51,695 nt of DNA from an uncultured Clostridia bacterium (GCA_947628755.1 CANRBC010000019.1:1-51695), one strand, 5' to 3'; shown: positions 8,047 through 17,144, numbered from the stretch's first letter. Made by a program: numbers and translations. The notes: generated by a model from the letters alone, not told the origin.

Positions 8047-9600
8047 ATGAAAAAAATAATCTGTATAATGCTTCTGATAACATTTACATTTGCTTCGGGC
8101 TGTATGGGCGCAGGCTTTACCGATGTTTCAAAGGACGCATGGTATTATAATACGGTTACGGAAATGACCGATAAGGGCGTGCTTTCGGGTTATAATGACG
8201 GCAGCTTCAGACCCAATAATGCCATAACCTCGGCGGAGTTTACGGCGATAGTTTGCAGAATAAAGGGCGTTCAGCCTGAAAGCTCACAGACAGGACATTG
8301 GGCAGGAGGCTATATGTCCGCAGCTCTTAACAAGGGCTGGTACGACTATGATGAAAATCCGCCGACAGGCGAAAAATACGATGAGCCGATACAAAGGCAG
8401 CTTGCCGTCAAGATACTTATGAAGGCTCTTGCGGATAGCTTTACTTATGACTACAATACGGAGTCAGCAAAAATAAAGGATTTTTCACAGCTTAACGGCA
8501 GATATTACGATACCGTTCTGGCAGCCTACAACGCAGGCATAGCGGGAGGAGATGACAAAGGCAATTTCAAGCCCTTAAGTCCTCTTACAAGAGCCGAAGC
8601 CTGTACTCTTATAAAAAAGGCTATGGATAAGTACGGAACAGAAGTGGCGGCAGCTCCTGATATACCTACGGAGCAGCCTGCCGTTACACAGCCCGCAGCG
8701 GTACGTTCCGGCGGTGTAAGTGAAAACGGACAGCTTTGCGTAAAGGGCACTCAGCTTTGCAACGAAAAGGGCGCGCCTGTTGTGTTAAGAGGTATGAGCA
8801 GTCACGGTATCCAATGGTTTCCTCAGTTTGTGACCGACGATTATATAAGGGCAGTAGGCGACAGGGGAGCAAACATTATGCGCTTTGCCATGTACACAGA
8901 GGAAAACGGCTATATACAGAATAATTCCGTAAAGTCTACTCTTATATCTGCAGTAGACAGCGCTCTTGCCAACGATATGTACGCCATAATAGACTGGCAT
9001 ATATTAAGCGACGGAGACCCTATGAGGCACATAGACGAAGCAGAGCAGTTCTTCAAGGAAATGGCTGCAAGGTATAAGGACAGCAAGGGCGTGCTCTATG
9101 AAATATGCAACGAGCCTAACGGCAATATAAGCTGGAGCGCCAATGTTAAGCACTATGCCGAAAGAATAATACCTGCCATAAGGTCAACAGACAGCGACGC
9201 CGTTATACTTGTGGGAAATCCCCAGTGGTGTCAGGATCTTGACAGCGTTGTGGCAGACAGGCTTTCCTATGATAACATCATGTATACCTGCCACTTCTAT
9301 TCGGGCACACATACCCAATGGCTCAGAGACAGGGTATCGAACGCTATAAATAACGGCATACCGATATTTGTTTCCGAATGGGGCACAAGCGACGCAAGCG
9401 GCAATGGCGGCGTGTTTGAAGAGGAAACGAAAAAATGGCTTGATTTTATGTCGGTAAATAATATAAGCTGGTGCAACTGGTCGCTTTGCGATAAGAACGA
9501 AACATCAGCCGCTCTTGTAGGCGGAAGCAATCCTTCGGACGGCTTAAGCGACGGCGAGCTGAGCGCTTCGGGAAAAATAGTTTTCAATAGCTTTGATTAA
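8047..9600 (+). CDS. S-layer-anchored GH5 glycoside hydrolase
   Basis: This 517-residue exported enzyme combines cell-surface anchoring with a GH5 catalytic domain (endo-beta-glucanase or mannanase class). A signal segment ends at a lipobox-like ASGC (Cys19). Three SLH motifs follow: FTDVSKDAWYYNTV (about 24-75), a second near 80-130, and a third near 140-195. Such motifs bind pyruvylated secondary cell-wall polymer. After a Pro/Thr linker (about 200-215), the GH5 barrel spans about 225-517. The acid/base Glu356 lies in EICNEPNG and the nucleophile Glu444 in VSEWGT. Closest resemblance is to the Cel5-type subfamily, but cellulose versus mannan or xyloglucan cannot be decided. Having both a lipobox and SLH motifs is unusual. 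Confidence 0.92.
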   Translation: MKKIICIMLLITFTFASGCMGAGFTDVSKDAWYYNTVTEMTDKGVLSGYNDGSFRPNNAITSAEFTAIVCRIKGVQPESSQTGHWAGGYMSAALNKGWYDYDENPPTGEKYDEPIQRQLAVKILMKALADSFTYDYNTESAKIKDFSQLNGRYYDTVLAAYNAGIAGGDDKGNFKPLSPLTRAEACTLIKKAMDKYGTEVAAAPDIPTEQPAVTQPAAVRSGGVSENGQLCVKGTQLCNEKGAPVVLRGMSSHGIQWFPQFVTDDYIRAVGDRGANIMRFAMYTEENGYIQNNSVKSTLISAVDSALANDMYAIIDWHILSDGDPMRHIDEAEQFFKEMAARYKDSKGVLYEICNEPNGNISWSANVKHYAERIIPAIRSTDSDAVILVGNPQWCQDLDSVVADRLSYDNIMYTCHFYSGTHTQWLRDRVSNAINNGIPIFVSEWGTSDASGNGGVFEEETKKWLDFMSVNNISWCNWSLCDKNETSAALVGGSNPSDGLSDGELSASGKIVFNSFD

Positions 9601-9654
9601 AGGGCTGTTGAGTTGAATTTTTGTTTATCGTAATAGAGATTTTTTGTTTTGTAA

Positions 9655-9945
9655 CGACCCTTCCACCATTTCTGCGTAATGCAAGCATTACTTGAAATGG
9701 TCCCCCTCCCCTTATCTGAAGGGGAGGCTGGGGTATTGACGACAGCTTAGTATCGTCTTCCAAAGTAAATAAGCGACTTTGGTAAGCGTATTCCTAAGGC
9801 TCCTCTTACGAGAAGGGTTCAGCACTTTTGCTTCGCAAAAGCGACACTACGTGTCGGCGGATACTTCTTCCGCTGCAATGGAGCTGGCAGGCACATCAAA
9901 AATTTCGGATTAAGATATTTTTGAACGTGCCTGACTGAAGGGTCG
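9655..9945. mobile_element. MITE-like intergenic element 1
   Basis: A 291-bp noncoding block bounded by CGACCCTTC and its inverse GAAGGGTCG. Its left edge reads CGACCCTTCCACCA; its right edge (reversed) reads CGACCCTTCAGTCAGG. Inside are a GGTCCCCCTCCCC stretch and a GCACTTTTGCTTCGC hairpin module, both shared with 18980-19294 and 45190-45492. The AT-rich flank at about 9616-9654 matches the flank of copy 3 in inverse orientation. No reading frame of note. Confidence 0.65.
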
Positions 9946-9985
9946 AATCTGCTTATCTAAAAAATTCCCCCACAAATCCAACAAA

Positions 9986-10039
9986 GCTGTCGCATTATGA
10001 GCTTTTTCCAACAGGTCATAGTGCGGCAGCCTTTTTTTC
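9986..10039 (+). terminator. Terminator-like hairpin before the molybdenum operon
   Basis: GCTGTCGCATTATGA pairs with TCATAGTGCGGCAGC across a short loop and is followed by seven T. It insulates the molybdenum operon from upstream transcription. Confidence 0.85.
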
Positions 10040-10068
10040 TTGTAAAATATGAGTTTTTAATGTAAAAT
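10040..10068 (+). promoter_or_regulatory. Probable promoter of the molybdenum operon
   Basis: TTGTAA (10040-10045) and TAAAAT (10063-10068) are separated by 17 bp. The leader before the first start would be only about 25 nt, so it has no room for a molybdenum-cofactor riboswitch. Confidence 0.6.
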
Positions 10069-10098
10069 ATATATATATTTAAAGAAATGAGTGATAGC

Positions 10099-11124
10099 AT
10101 GAAGCTAATCAAAACAGAGGTTGCCGTAGGTCAGATACTTTGCCACGACATAACCCGTATAATAAAGGACGTTGAAAAAGGTCCTGTATTCAAAAAAGGA
10201 CATATTATAAGAGAAGAGGATATTCCCGTTCTTCTTAGCGTAGGCAAGGAGCATATCTATATATGGGAAAATAATGAAAATATGCTTCATGAAAACGAGG
10301 CGGCGGAGATACTCTTTGATATTTGCAGGGGTAACGGTATGCACGGCACTGAAATAAGCGAGGGCAAAATAGAGCTTATTGCAGATATTGACGGAGTGCT
10401 CAGAATAGACAGAGAAAGGCTTAAGGCAATAAATTCCCTTGGAGAGATGATGATAGCTTCAAGGCACGGTGATTTTCCCGTAAAAAAGGGAGACAAAATA
10501 GCAGGCACAAGGATAATCCCCCTTGTAATAGAAAAGGAAAAAATGGAAAGGGCAAGGGCGGTAGGCTCTCCTATATTTGAAATTGAGCCATACAGACTTA
10601 AAACGGCAGGAATTGTTGCCACAGGCAGCGAGGTGCTTAAGGGTATTATAAAGGATACCTTTACGCCCGTTATTGAGGAAAAGCTGAGAGAATACGGCGT
10701 TACCGTAACGGAAACTATATACAGCGGTGACGACAACGGACTTATAACCGATACGATTAATGCTATGATAAGCAGGGGCGCAGATATGGTTTTATGCACA
10801 GGCGGAATGAGCGTAGACCCTGATGACAAAACGCCCCTTGCCATAAGGAATACGGGAGCGGAGGTAGTCACATACGGCGCGCCTGTGCTTCCCGGAGCAA
10901 TGTTTATGCTGGCGTATAAAGGCAATGTGCCTGTTGTGGGACTTCCGGGCTGTGTAATGTATTCCAAAAGAACTATATTCGATATAGCGCTGCCCCGTAT
11001 ACTTACGGGAGAAAGACTGAGCAAAGGGGATTTTGACATAATGGGAGAGGGCGGACTTTGTCTTTCCTGCGATGTATGTATATTCCCTAACTGCGGATTC
11101 GGAAAGGGTGAAAGGCATGGCTGA
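10099..11124 (+). CDS. MoeA-like molybdopterin-binding protein with C-terminal cysteine tail
   Basis: This 341-residue protein belongs to the MoeA/MogA molybdopterin-binding superfamily. MoeA enzymes insert molybdate into adenylylated molybdopterin. The MoCF-binding core is at about 170-310: AGIVATGSEVLKG, the VLCTGGMSVDPDD loop and VPVVGLPGCVMY. The N-terminal half (about 1-165) is a divergent MoeA-like region rather than a full MoeA N-terminus. The C-terminus has a Cys cluster, LSCDVCIFPNCGFGKG, suggesting a metal site; from memory, similar tails occur in clostridial homologues. An ATG at 10087 is also open, but GTGAT just before 10099 fits a ribosome site better. It overlaps moaC by 8 nt, indicating translational coupling. 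Exact step (MoeA-like insertion or another) is uncertain. Confidence 0.85.
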   Translation: MKLIKTEVAVGQILCHDITRIIKDVEKGPVFKKGHIIREEDIPVLLSVGKEHIYIWENNENMLHENEAAEILFDICRGNGMHGTEISEGKIELIADIDGVLRIDRERLKAINSLGEMMIASRHGDFPVKKGDKIAGTRIIPLVIEKEKMERARAVGSPIFEIEPYRLKTAGIVATGSEVLKGIIKDTFTPVIEEKLREYGVTVTETIYSGDDNGLITDTINAMISRGADMVLCTGGMSVDPDDKTPLAIRNTGAEVVTYGAPVLPGAMFMLAYKGNVPVVGLPGCVMYSKRTIFDIALPRILTGERLSKGDFDIMGEGGLCLSCDVCIFPNCGFGKGERHG

Positions 11125-11602
11125 ATTCAGTCATTTCAATAATAATGGGGAGGCCGTTATGGTAGATGTAAGCCATAAGGCGGATACTGTAAGGGAAGCG
11201 GCAGCTTCGGGCAAAATATATATGAGCAGAGAGTGTTTTGACCTTGTGCAAAAGGGCGAAATGGGAAAGGGCGACGTGCTTGGCGCAGCAAGAATAGCGG
11301 GAATTATGGGCGCAAAAAGAACCTCCGACCTTATACCCCTTTGCCATATACTCAATATAACCAGCGTACAGATTGATTTTACAGCAGACGAGCATGAAAG
11401 CAGTATTACAGCCCTATGTACTGCAAAAACGACGGGGAAGACGGGAGTGGAAATGGAAGCTCTTACGGGAGTTTCCGTGGCGCTTCTTACAATATACGAT
11501 ATGTGCAAGGCTGTGGATAAGGCTATGAGGATAAACGACATACGCCTTATAAGCAAAAATGGCGGAAAAAGTGATTTTTCGGAGGCAGTAAGTGAAGGAT
11601 AG
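11117..11602 (+). CDS. moaC: Cyclic pyranopterin monophosphate synthase MoaC
   Basis: MoaC converts the 3',8-cyclo-GTP made by MoaA into cyclic pyranopterin monophosphate, the first stable precursor of molybdopterin. The 161-residue length is normal. Family motifs are visible: AVMVDVSHK near the N-terminus, RTSDLIPLCH in the middle, and GVEMEALTGVSVALLTIYDMCKA toward the C-terminus, which holds the active-site helix. The start overlaps the upstream gene by 8 nt and its 3' end overlaps moaA by 11 nt, so the genes are tightly coupled. A frame opening at 11072 is rejected because it reaches deep into the previous gene. Confidence 0.97.
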   Translation: MAEFSHFNNNGEAVMVDVSHKADTVREAAASGKIYMSRECFDLVQKGEMGKGDVLGAARIAGIMGAKRTSDLIPLCHILNITSVQIDFTADEHESSITALCTAKTTGKTGVEMEALTGVSVALLTIYDMCKAVDKAMRINDIRLISKNGGKSDFSEAVSEG

Positions 11603-12500
11603 TTACGGCAGAGATATAAATTACATGAGAATATCCGTTACTGACAGATGTAATCTGAGGTGCAGTTATTGTATGTCTGCAAACCGTGTGTTTAACAAGG
11701 ATATTCTCAGCTTTGATGAAATCATACATATATGCGGCGAAGCGGCGCAGCTTGGCATAAGCAGACTTAAGATAACGGGAGGAGAGCCTCTTCTGAGAGA
11801 GGGCGTTGCAGACCTTATAAAAAGTCTTAAAATGCTTAAGGGTATTGAAAGGGTTACACTTACCACAAACGGCGTACTGCTTGAAAAATATGCAGAGGCT
11901 ATATATAAAGCAGGAACGGACAGCGTAAACATAAGTCTGGATACTCTTGACAGAGAGAAATACAGAAATATAACGGGCTTCGACTGTCTTAATGACGTGC
12001 TTAAGGGTATAGACATACTTTATGCCTGCGGCGTTCCCGTAAACATAAATACCGTGCTTATGAAGGGCGTAAACGACGATATGGATATTCTGCGCCTTGC
12101 AAAGGATAGAAATATATGCGTGCGCTTTATAGAAATGATGCCCATAGGCGAGGGCAGAGCCTTTGAGCCTGTGCCAAACAGCCTTATCCAAAGGGGACAA
12201 AGACTTGACAAAAAGGGCAACGGTCCTGCCGTATACTATGCCCTTGAGGGGTATAAGGGCGGCGTAGGTTTTATAAGTCCCATAAGCGCTAAATTCTGTG
12301 CAGACTGTAACAGAATACGCCTTACGTCTGAGGGGTTTTTAAAGAGCTGTCTTTGTTATGACAGGGGAGAAGACCTCAGAGGGGCAAAGGATATAAAAGG
12401 GGCTTTGGAAAGTGTTATAAAGGACAAGCCTAAAGAGCATTGCTTTGAAAACAGAGCCTTGATAACGGAAAAGAAGGATATGAATGAAATTGGCGGATAG
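11592..12500 (+). CDS. moaA: GTP 3',8-cyclase MoaA (radical SAM)
   Basis: MoaA catalyses the radical SAM rearrangement of GTP that starts molybdenum cofactor synthesis. The first 4Fe-4S cluster motif is CNLRCSYC (about residues 18-25). KITGGEPLLR is the SAM-binding GGEP motif. The second cluster sits in FCADCNRIRLTSEGFLKSC near residues 236-254. At 302 residues it is slightly shorter than typical MoaA (about 320-330) and lacks an obvious Gly-Gly C-terminal tail like that of most homologues, though it ends in IGG. It starts with GTG behind GGAGG inside the end of moaC, and its 3' end overlaps the MOSC-Mog gene by 17 nt. Confidence 0.96.
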   Translation: MKDSYGRDINYMRISVTDRCNLRCSYCMSANRVFNKDILSFDEIIHICGEAAQLGISRLKITGGEPLLREGVADLIKSLKMLKGIERVTLTTNGVLLEKYAEAIYKAGTDSVNISLDTLDREKYRNITGFDCLNDVLKGIDILYACGVPVNINTVLMKGVNDDMDILRLAKDRNICVRFIEMMPIGEGRAFEPVPNSLIQRGQRLDKKGNGPAVYYALEGYKGGVGFISPISAKFCADCNRIRLTSEGFLKSCLCYDRGEDLRGAKDIKGALESVIKDKPKEHCFENRALITEKKDMNEIGG

Positions 12501-13398
12501 CAGAATAAAGGCAATATGTATAAGTGAAAAAAGAGGTACTCCAAAGCGCCCTGTCAAAAGCGCTTATGTTGTTGAGGACTGGGGCATACAGGGAGACGCT
12601 CACGGAGGCAAATGGCACAGACAGATAAGCCTTATTGCCGATGAAAAGGTAAAGGGATTTATACAAGCGGAATACGGCGCTTTTGGTGAAAATATTGTTA
12701 CCGAGGGTATAGACCTCAGCTCTCTTGCCGTAGGCACAAGGCTTATAATAGGCGATGTTATTCTGGAAATAACGCAGATAGGCAAGGACTGTCACAGCCA
12801 TTGTGAAATATACAAGAGAATGGGAGACTGTATAATGCCCAGAGAGGGAATATTTGCAAGGGTCGTAAAGGGCGGAGCTATTAAGGAGGGCGACGGTATA
12901 ATGCTTGAGAAAAATTTTGTGCTGAGCGCTGCCGTTATTACGCTGAGCGACAGATGCTATGCAGGAGAAAGAGAGGACAAAAGCGGACCTCTTGCTGCAG
13001 ATATGCTTAAAGATGACGGATATACCGTAGAGGAGAGCCTGCTTTTGCCCGACGACAGGGAAATGCTTAAAAAGGAGCTTATACGCCTTTGCGACCAAAG
13101 GCAGATTTGCCTTATACTGACCACAGGAGGCACAGGCTTTTCCCCAAGGGATATAACGCCGGAGGCGACAACGGAAGTATGCGACAGAATGGCGAGAGGT
13201 ATTTCCGAAGCCATGAGAGTATATTCCGTTACCGTTACCAAAAGAGCTATGCTCAGCAGGGGAGAATCGGGAATAAGAGGGAAAACCCTTATTATAAATT
13301 TACCGGGAAGTCCAAAGGCTGTAAAGGAATGTCTTGAATATATACTTCCCGAATTAAAGCACGGTATAGGCATACTTAGAGGCATGGAGAGTGACTGA
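12484..13398 (+). CDS. MOSC domain fused to MogA/MoaB domain
   Basis: A 304-residue two-domain protein. The N-terminal MOSC domain (about 1-142) carries WGIQGDAHGGKWHRQISLI and the conserved cysteine region GKDCHSHCEIY. MOSC domains handle sulfur or bind molybdenum cofactor, as in cofactor sulfurases. The C-terminal MogA/MoaB domain (about 147-304) starts AAVITLSDRCYAG and has ILTTGGTGFSPRD. MogA adenylylates molybdopterin before molybdate insertion. The same fusion occurs in other Clostridia. It overlaps moaA and ends just before modA, in the middle of the operon, which supports a role in finishing the cofactor. Confidence 0.93.
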   Translation: MKLADSRIKAICISEKRGTPKRPVKSAYVVEDWGIQGDAHGGKWHRQISLIADEKVKGFIQAEYGAFGENIVTEGIDLSSLAVGTRLIIGDVILEITQIGKDCHSHCEIYKRMGDCIMPREGIFARVVKGGAIKEGDGIMLEKNFVLSAAVITLSDRCYAGEREDKSGPLAADMLKDDGYTVEESLLLPDDREMLKKELIRLCDQRQICLILTTGGTGFSPRDITPEATTEVCDRMARGISEAMRVYSVTVTKRAMLSRGESGIRGKTLIINLPGSPKAVKECLEYILPELKHGIGILRGMESD

Positions 13399-13402
13399 TG
13401 AA

Positions 13403-14194
13403 ATGAAAAAAATTAAAATAACGCCTATAATTTTATCCCTTATGCTATGCTTTGGCTGTTCGGCGGAGCAAAGCAAGGAAATAAATGTATTTATAGCGGC
13501 AAGCCTTAATAATGCCGTCACAGAGCTTGCGCAAGAGTATATGGCGGAAAATCCCGATGTAAAGATAAATATAAATGCCGACAGCTCCGGAAAGCTGGCA
13601 ACTCAGATAAAAGAGGGTTACGACTGCGATATATTCTTTTCTGCGGCAGAGGACAAAATGGACAGCCTTGAAGCGGAGGGACTTATTGATGAAGACAGCA
13701 GAAAAGATATGCTGTACAACGACCTTGTGGTAATAGCATTAAAGGACAGCGATACAGAGGTTACGGGACTTGAAAGTCTTGGCAGGGCAAAAAATATTGC
13801 CCTTGCAGGCGGTACAGTGCCTGCAGGCGCATATACAAGAAACGCCCTTATTTCCCTTGGCATACTGCCAGAAAGCAATGATGTAAGCGAAATTACGTCG
13901 GCTATGGTATCGGAGGCTCTCGGCGGTGTGGAAATAAACGAATGTGACAATGTAAGCAAGGTGCTTACGGCTGTAGCCGAGGGCTCATGCGAGGCAGGCG
14001 CTGTGTATTATTCCGACACCTACGGCTATGAGGATAAGCTGAAAATACTTGAAAGGGTCGATACCGAGCTTACGGGAGATATAGTATATCCCATAGCTAT
14101 GATGAAAAATGCCGATAAAAGTACGGAGGACTTTTATGATTTTCTCTGCTCAGACAGTGCAAAGGAAATCTATTCCAAATATTATTTTAAGTAG
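13403..14194 (+). CDS. modA: Molybdate ABC transporter substrate-binding lipoprotein
   Basis: ModA captures molybdate (or tungstate) outside the membrane for the ModBC importer. The 263-residue form starts MKKIKITPII and has a lipobox LCFGC, giving a lipid-anchored protein. The mature N-terminus INVFIAASLNNAVTELAQEY is the typical ModA opening. ADSSGKLATQI and the later TVPAGAYTRNALISLG segment form the oxyanion site in this family. A GTG at 13391 is also in frame, but ATG 13403 leaves a normal signal peptide. It follows the MOSC-Mog stop by 4 nt and precedes modB by 15 nt. Confidence 0.95.
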   Translation: MKKIKITPIILSLMLCFGCSAEQSKEINVFIAASLNNAVTELAQEYMAENPDVKININADSSGKLATQIKEGYDCDIFFSAAEDKMDSLEAEGLIDEDSRKDMLYNDLVVIALKDSDTEVTGLESLGRAKNIALAGGTVPAGAYTRNALISLGILPESNDVSEITSAMVSEALGGVEINECDNVSKVLTAVAEGSCEAGAVYYSDTYGYEDKLKILERVDTELTGDIVYPIAMMKNADKSTEDFYDFLCSDSAKEIYSKYYFK

Positions 14195-14209
14195 CAAAGG
14201 AGTAATTCT

Positions 14210-14872
14210 ATGGACTGGAGTCCCCTTATTATTGCTCTTAAAACAGGAGCTGCCGTAACATTCCTTTCGTTTTTCATAGGTATATGGACAGCATGGAAAG
14301 TATATGGCGCAGACAATAAAATTAAGTGCTTTACAGACAGCCTGCTTACATTGCCCATGGTTATACCGCCTACGGCGGCAGGCTTTATTCTGCTGCTTGT
14401 ATTCAGTACAAGACGCCCCATAGGCGGTTTTTTGCTGGATAATTTCGGCATAAGAGTGGTACAGTCGTGGCTTGGCTGTGTTGTAGCCGCCTTTGTAATA
14501 GCCTTTCCCCTTATGTACAGAAACGCAAGGGCTGCCTTTGAGCAGGTGGACAAGGATATAATATACGCCGCCCGTACATTGGGAATGAGCGAGGGCAGTA
14601 TACTGCGCAGGGTCGTTATTCCTGCGTCTGCTCACGGTCTTATATCGGGAAGCGTTCTCACATTTGCAAGAGCAATGGGAGAGTATGGCGCTACATCTAT
14701 GCTTGCGGGAAATATTTCCGGCAAGACCGCCACTATATCACAAAAAATAGCTATGGTAGTGCAGGACGGCAATTACGCCATGGCAGGCTTCTGGGTAATA
14801 GTAGTTATAAGTATAGCATTTATTGTAATTACGGTAATGAACATAGCTCTTTCAAAGCTCATAAGGAGATAG
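14210..14872 (+). CDS. modB: Molybdate ABC transporter permease
   Basis: ModB forms the membrane channel of the molybdate importer. This 220-residue protein has about five transmembrane helices. The coupling-helix EAA motif appears as AARTLGMSEGSILRRVVIPA, followed by GSVLTFARAMGEYGATSMLAG, which is typical of ModB. The start has AAAGGAG about 7 nt upstream. It lies between modA and modC with a 3-nt gap to modC. Confidence 0.96.
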   Translation: MDWSPLIIALKTGAAVTFLSFFIGIWTAWKVYGADNKIKCFTDSLLTLPMVIPPTAAGFILLLVFSTRRPIGGFLLDNFGIRVVQSWLGCVVAAFVIAFPLMYRNARAAFEQVDKDIIYAARTLGMSEGSILRRVVIPASAHGLISGSVLTFARAMGEYGATSMLAGNISGKTATISQKIAMVVQDGNYAMAGFWVIVVISIAFIVITVMNIALSKLIRR

Positions 14873-14875
14873 CCC

Positions 14876-15892
14876 ATGTCCCTTGAAATAAAAATCAAAA
14901 AAAATTACGGAGAATTCAAACTGAATATTGAATATAAGGGGGAAAGCAGGCGTATAGGTATACTGGGCGCTTCGGGCAGCGGAAAAAGTCTTACTCTCAA
15001 GACTATATCGGGTATAGAAAGACCCGACGAGGGCTTTGTAAAAATTGACGGCAGAGTGCTTTTTGACAGTAATAATAATGTCAATATCACTCCGCAGAAA
15101 AGAAAAACAGGCTATATGTTCCAAAGCCTTGCCCTTTTTGACAATATGAGCGTTGAGCAAAATATAAAAGCGGGAATAGGCAGAAATGCAGATATTACGG
15201 CGCAGGAGATAATGGAGCGCTTCGGACTTAGCAATATTGCGGGCAGACGCCCCCATGAGCTTTCCCAAGGACAGAAGCAGAGGACTGCTCTTGCCAGAAT
15301 ATTGGCGTCAGAGCCAAGTGTTATACTTCTTGACGAGCCTTTTTCATCTCTCGACTTCCATATAAGAGATGAAATGCAGGAAAGCCTTATATCTATGCTT
15401 GAAAATTTCGATGGCACGGTAATAACGGTATCCCATAGCCTTGAGGAAATATACGCCTTAAGCGACGAGCTTATTGTAATAGACAATGGTAATGTTTGCG
15501 CCGTGGGAATAACAGAGGATATATTCAATTCTCCTCCCGACAGTATTTCGGCTGTACTTACAGGCTGTGAAAATATTGCCCATGCGGAATATATGGACGG
15601 CAAAATATATATACCCGATTGGGGCATAGAGCTGTCCTCCCCTAATAAGGACGTAAGCCATGTAGCGCTGAGAGCGCGCAGTTTTTATTATGATGAAAGG
15701 GGAGGTATGCTTTGTCTTTTTGTAAAAGAGCCAAATATCAAAAAAACTCCCTTTGGGTGTACCGTATATTTTAAGCCGTCGGAAAAAGCGTCTGAAAAAA
15801 TGTGCATTAAAATTTCATCATCGGAAATGCGGTATAACGGTATTCCAGATAGGATATATGTTGATGAAAGGGATTTTATTATGCTGAAATAA
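14876..15892 (+). CDS. modC: Molybdate ABC transporter ATP-binding protein
   Basis: ModC hydrolyses ATP to drive molybdate import. The nucleotide-binding domain (about 1-215) shows the Walker A GASGSGKS, ABC signature LSQGQKQRTALARIL, Walker B VILLDEPFSSLD and switch His in TVSHSLEEI. The remaining 120 residues resemble the regulatory extension of ModC proteins, but the TOBE/Mop repeats are weak. The total length of 338 is close to the usual 350. It is the last gene of the molybdenum operon and ends 31 nt from the convergent M56 gene with no strong terminator between. Confidence 0.95.
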   Translation: MSLEIKIKKNYGEFKLNIEYKGESRRIGILGASGSGKSLTLKTISGIERPDEGFVKIDGRVLFDSNNNVNITPQKRKTGYMFQSLALFDNMSVEQNIKAGIGRNADITAQEIMERFGLSNIAGRRPHELSQGQKQRTALARILASEPSVILLDEPFSSLDFHIRDEMQESLISMLENFDGTVITVSHSLEEIYALSDELIVIDNGNVCAVGITEDIFNSPPDSISAVLTGCENIAHAEYMDGKIYIPDWGIELSSPNKDVSHVALRARSFYYDERGGMLCLFVKEPNIKKTPFGCTVYFKPSEKASEKMCIKISSSEMRYNGIPDRIYVDERDFIMLK

Positions 15893-15922
15893 TTGCCTAT
15901 AAGCGCTGTTATATTAATTTTA

Positions 15923-17098
15923 TCAATCATCGGTATTTTCTATGTATGGTACATTTGGTAAATTTTCAAGATAGGGATCTTTTAAAAATTTCTCATCATT
16001 ATAATATAATATATATACTCCATTTTCTTTTATAATATATGAGTTTTCCGTTGTAAAATCACTATATGTCCAGTTTTCATCCTCAACAGGAGGATATTCT
16101 GCGTTTTGTACTACATATTTGCCAGAGCAAAAAACATAAAAAGACATAACAAGCAACAACAAAACGCATATTGGAACATTAATTTTTTTGTTATTAACAG
16201 CGACCTTAAATCTGCTCAGAAGTCTATTCCTTTTGCCTATGCCTATAATGGATTCCGTGGGAGCATTTACATTTAATGTGTTGTTTTCGGACTTGTATAT
16301 TTCAAAAATACACCTTAAATAATCGATTTTATCATTTTGCTCAAGCTCTTTTGTGACAAAATCATCAACATAAGTTTCTATCAATTCATTTACGTGATTT
16401 TTAAACAGCCTAACAACAGGATTCCACCAGTATACATAGCCTACAACGGACAAAAACATACTGAGCCAATTTGATTTATTGTGAAAATGCTCAAGCTCAT
16501 GTAAAAGTATGTAATACAATTCCTTTTCGTCGTATTTGTCGGTATTTAAAAATATAGTTTGCTTTAAAAGTCCGAATTCCGCAGGAGTATCAAAAGAGGG
16601 AAATATTACGACTTTTGAGCTAAAATTGAAATTGTATTTGCTTTTTATACTGCCTAAAATATCATTTATTCTGTTCTCATCACAGGGCGGTATTCTGTTT
16701 GCCTTTTTACATAGGAAATAGTATCCCGCAAAATATTTTGACAGGGAAATAACAGCGCCAAGTGCCCATATAAAACATAGAATATGAAGTACATTTATAG
16801 AATTATCTGTGTTGACAGATATAATAGGTGTATTTACTATTTCTTTTATTCCATGCATAATTACATGATCCCTTATTCCCTTTGTAAAGCAAAACTCAAA
16901 AGGCAGAAGAAGCCGTAATCCTATTATCAATATAAAAATATATGTAAAAGCAATATTTATTTTGGGAAGAAATTTTACCCTGTCTGTTATAAATACAAGA
17001 AGCAGTACAACAATACTTGTAATAATTATTGTATTAATAAAGGAATACAATGTAAGCCTTGCAAAATAATCGGGAGGGATATGTACTACGTCAAACAT
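15923..17098 (-). CDS. BlaR1/MecR1-like M56 membrane metallopeptidase, copy 2
   Basis: This 391-residue protein is an M56-family zinc peptidase like the signal-transducing part of BlaR1/MecR1, which cleaves or inactivates a BlaI/MecI repressor when its sensor is triggered. Three or four transmembrane helices precede the HELEH zinc motif at residues 200-204; the downstream Glu in ELIETYVDD is the likely third ligand. A last helix (about 312-330) is followed by only about 60 extracellular residues. The penicillin-binding sensor domain of true BlaR1 is missing, so the signal is probably not a beta-lactam bound covalently. It lies 46 bp downstream of a close paralogue and behind a BlaI-type gene in one operon. 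The N-terminal 40 residues and residues about 200-330 are nearly identical to the paralogue. Confidence 0.9.
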   Translation of the reverse strand: MFDVVHIPPDYFARLTLYSFINTIIITSIVVLLLVFITDRVKFLPKINIAFTYIFILIIGLRLLLPFEFCFTKGIRDHVIMHGIKEIVNTPIISVNTDNSINVLHILCFIWALGAVISLSKYFAGYYFLCKKANRIPPCDENRINDILGSIKSKYNFNFSSKVVIFPSFDTPAEFGLLKQTIFLNTDKYDEKELYYILLHELEHFHNKSNWLSMFLSVVGYVYWWNPVVRLFKNHVNELIETYVDDFVTKELEQNDKIDYLRCIFEIYKSENNTLNVNAPTESIIGIGKRNRLLSRFKVAVNNKKINVPICVLLLLVMSFYVFCSGKYVVQNAEYPPVEDENWTYSDFTTENSYIIKENGVYILYYNDEKFLKDPYLENLPNVPYIENTDD

Positions 17099-17144
17099 TT
17101 TTATTCTCCTTTTGCTTTTGGAATGTTTGTTTTAATTTTTTACT

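Noticed and set aside
10040..10098. Molybdenum-cofactor riboswitch before the moa/mod operon
   Set aside because: The likely promoter leaves a leader of only about 25 nt, too short for that RNA.
10287..11039. A 250-codon minus-strand frame inside the MoeA-like gene
   Set aside because: Ser/Ile-rich shadow of a coding region; no ribosome site or domain.
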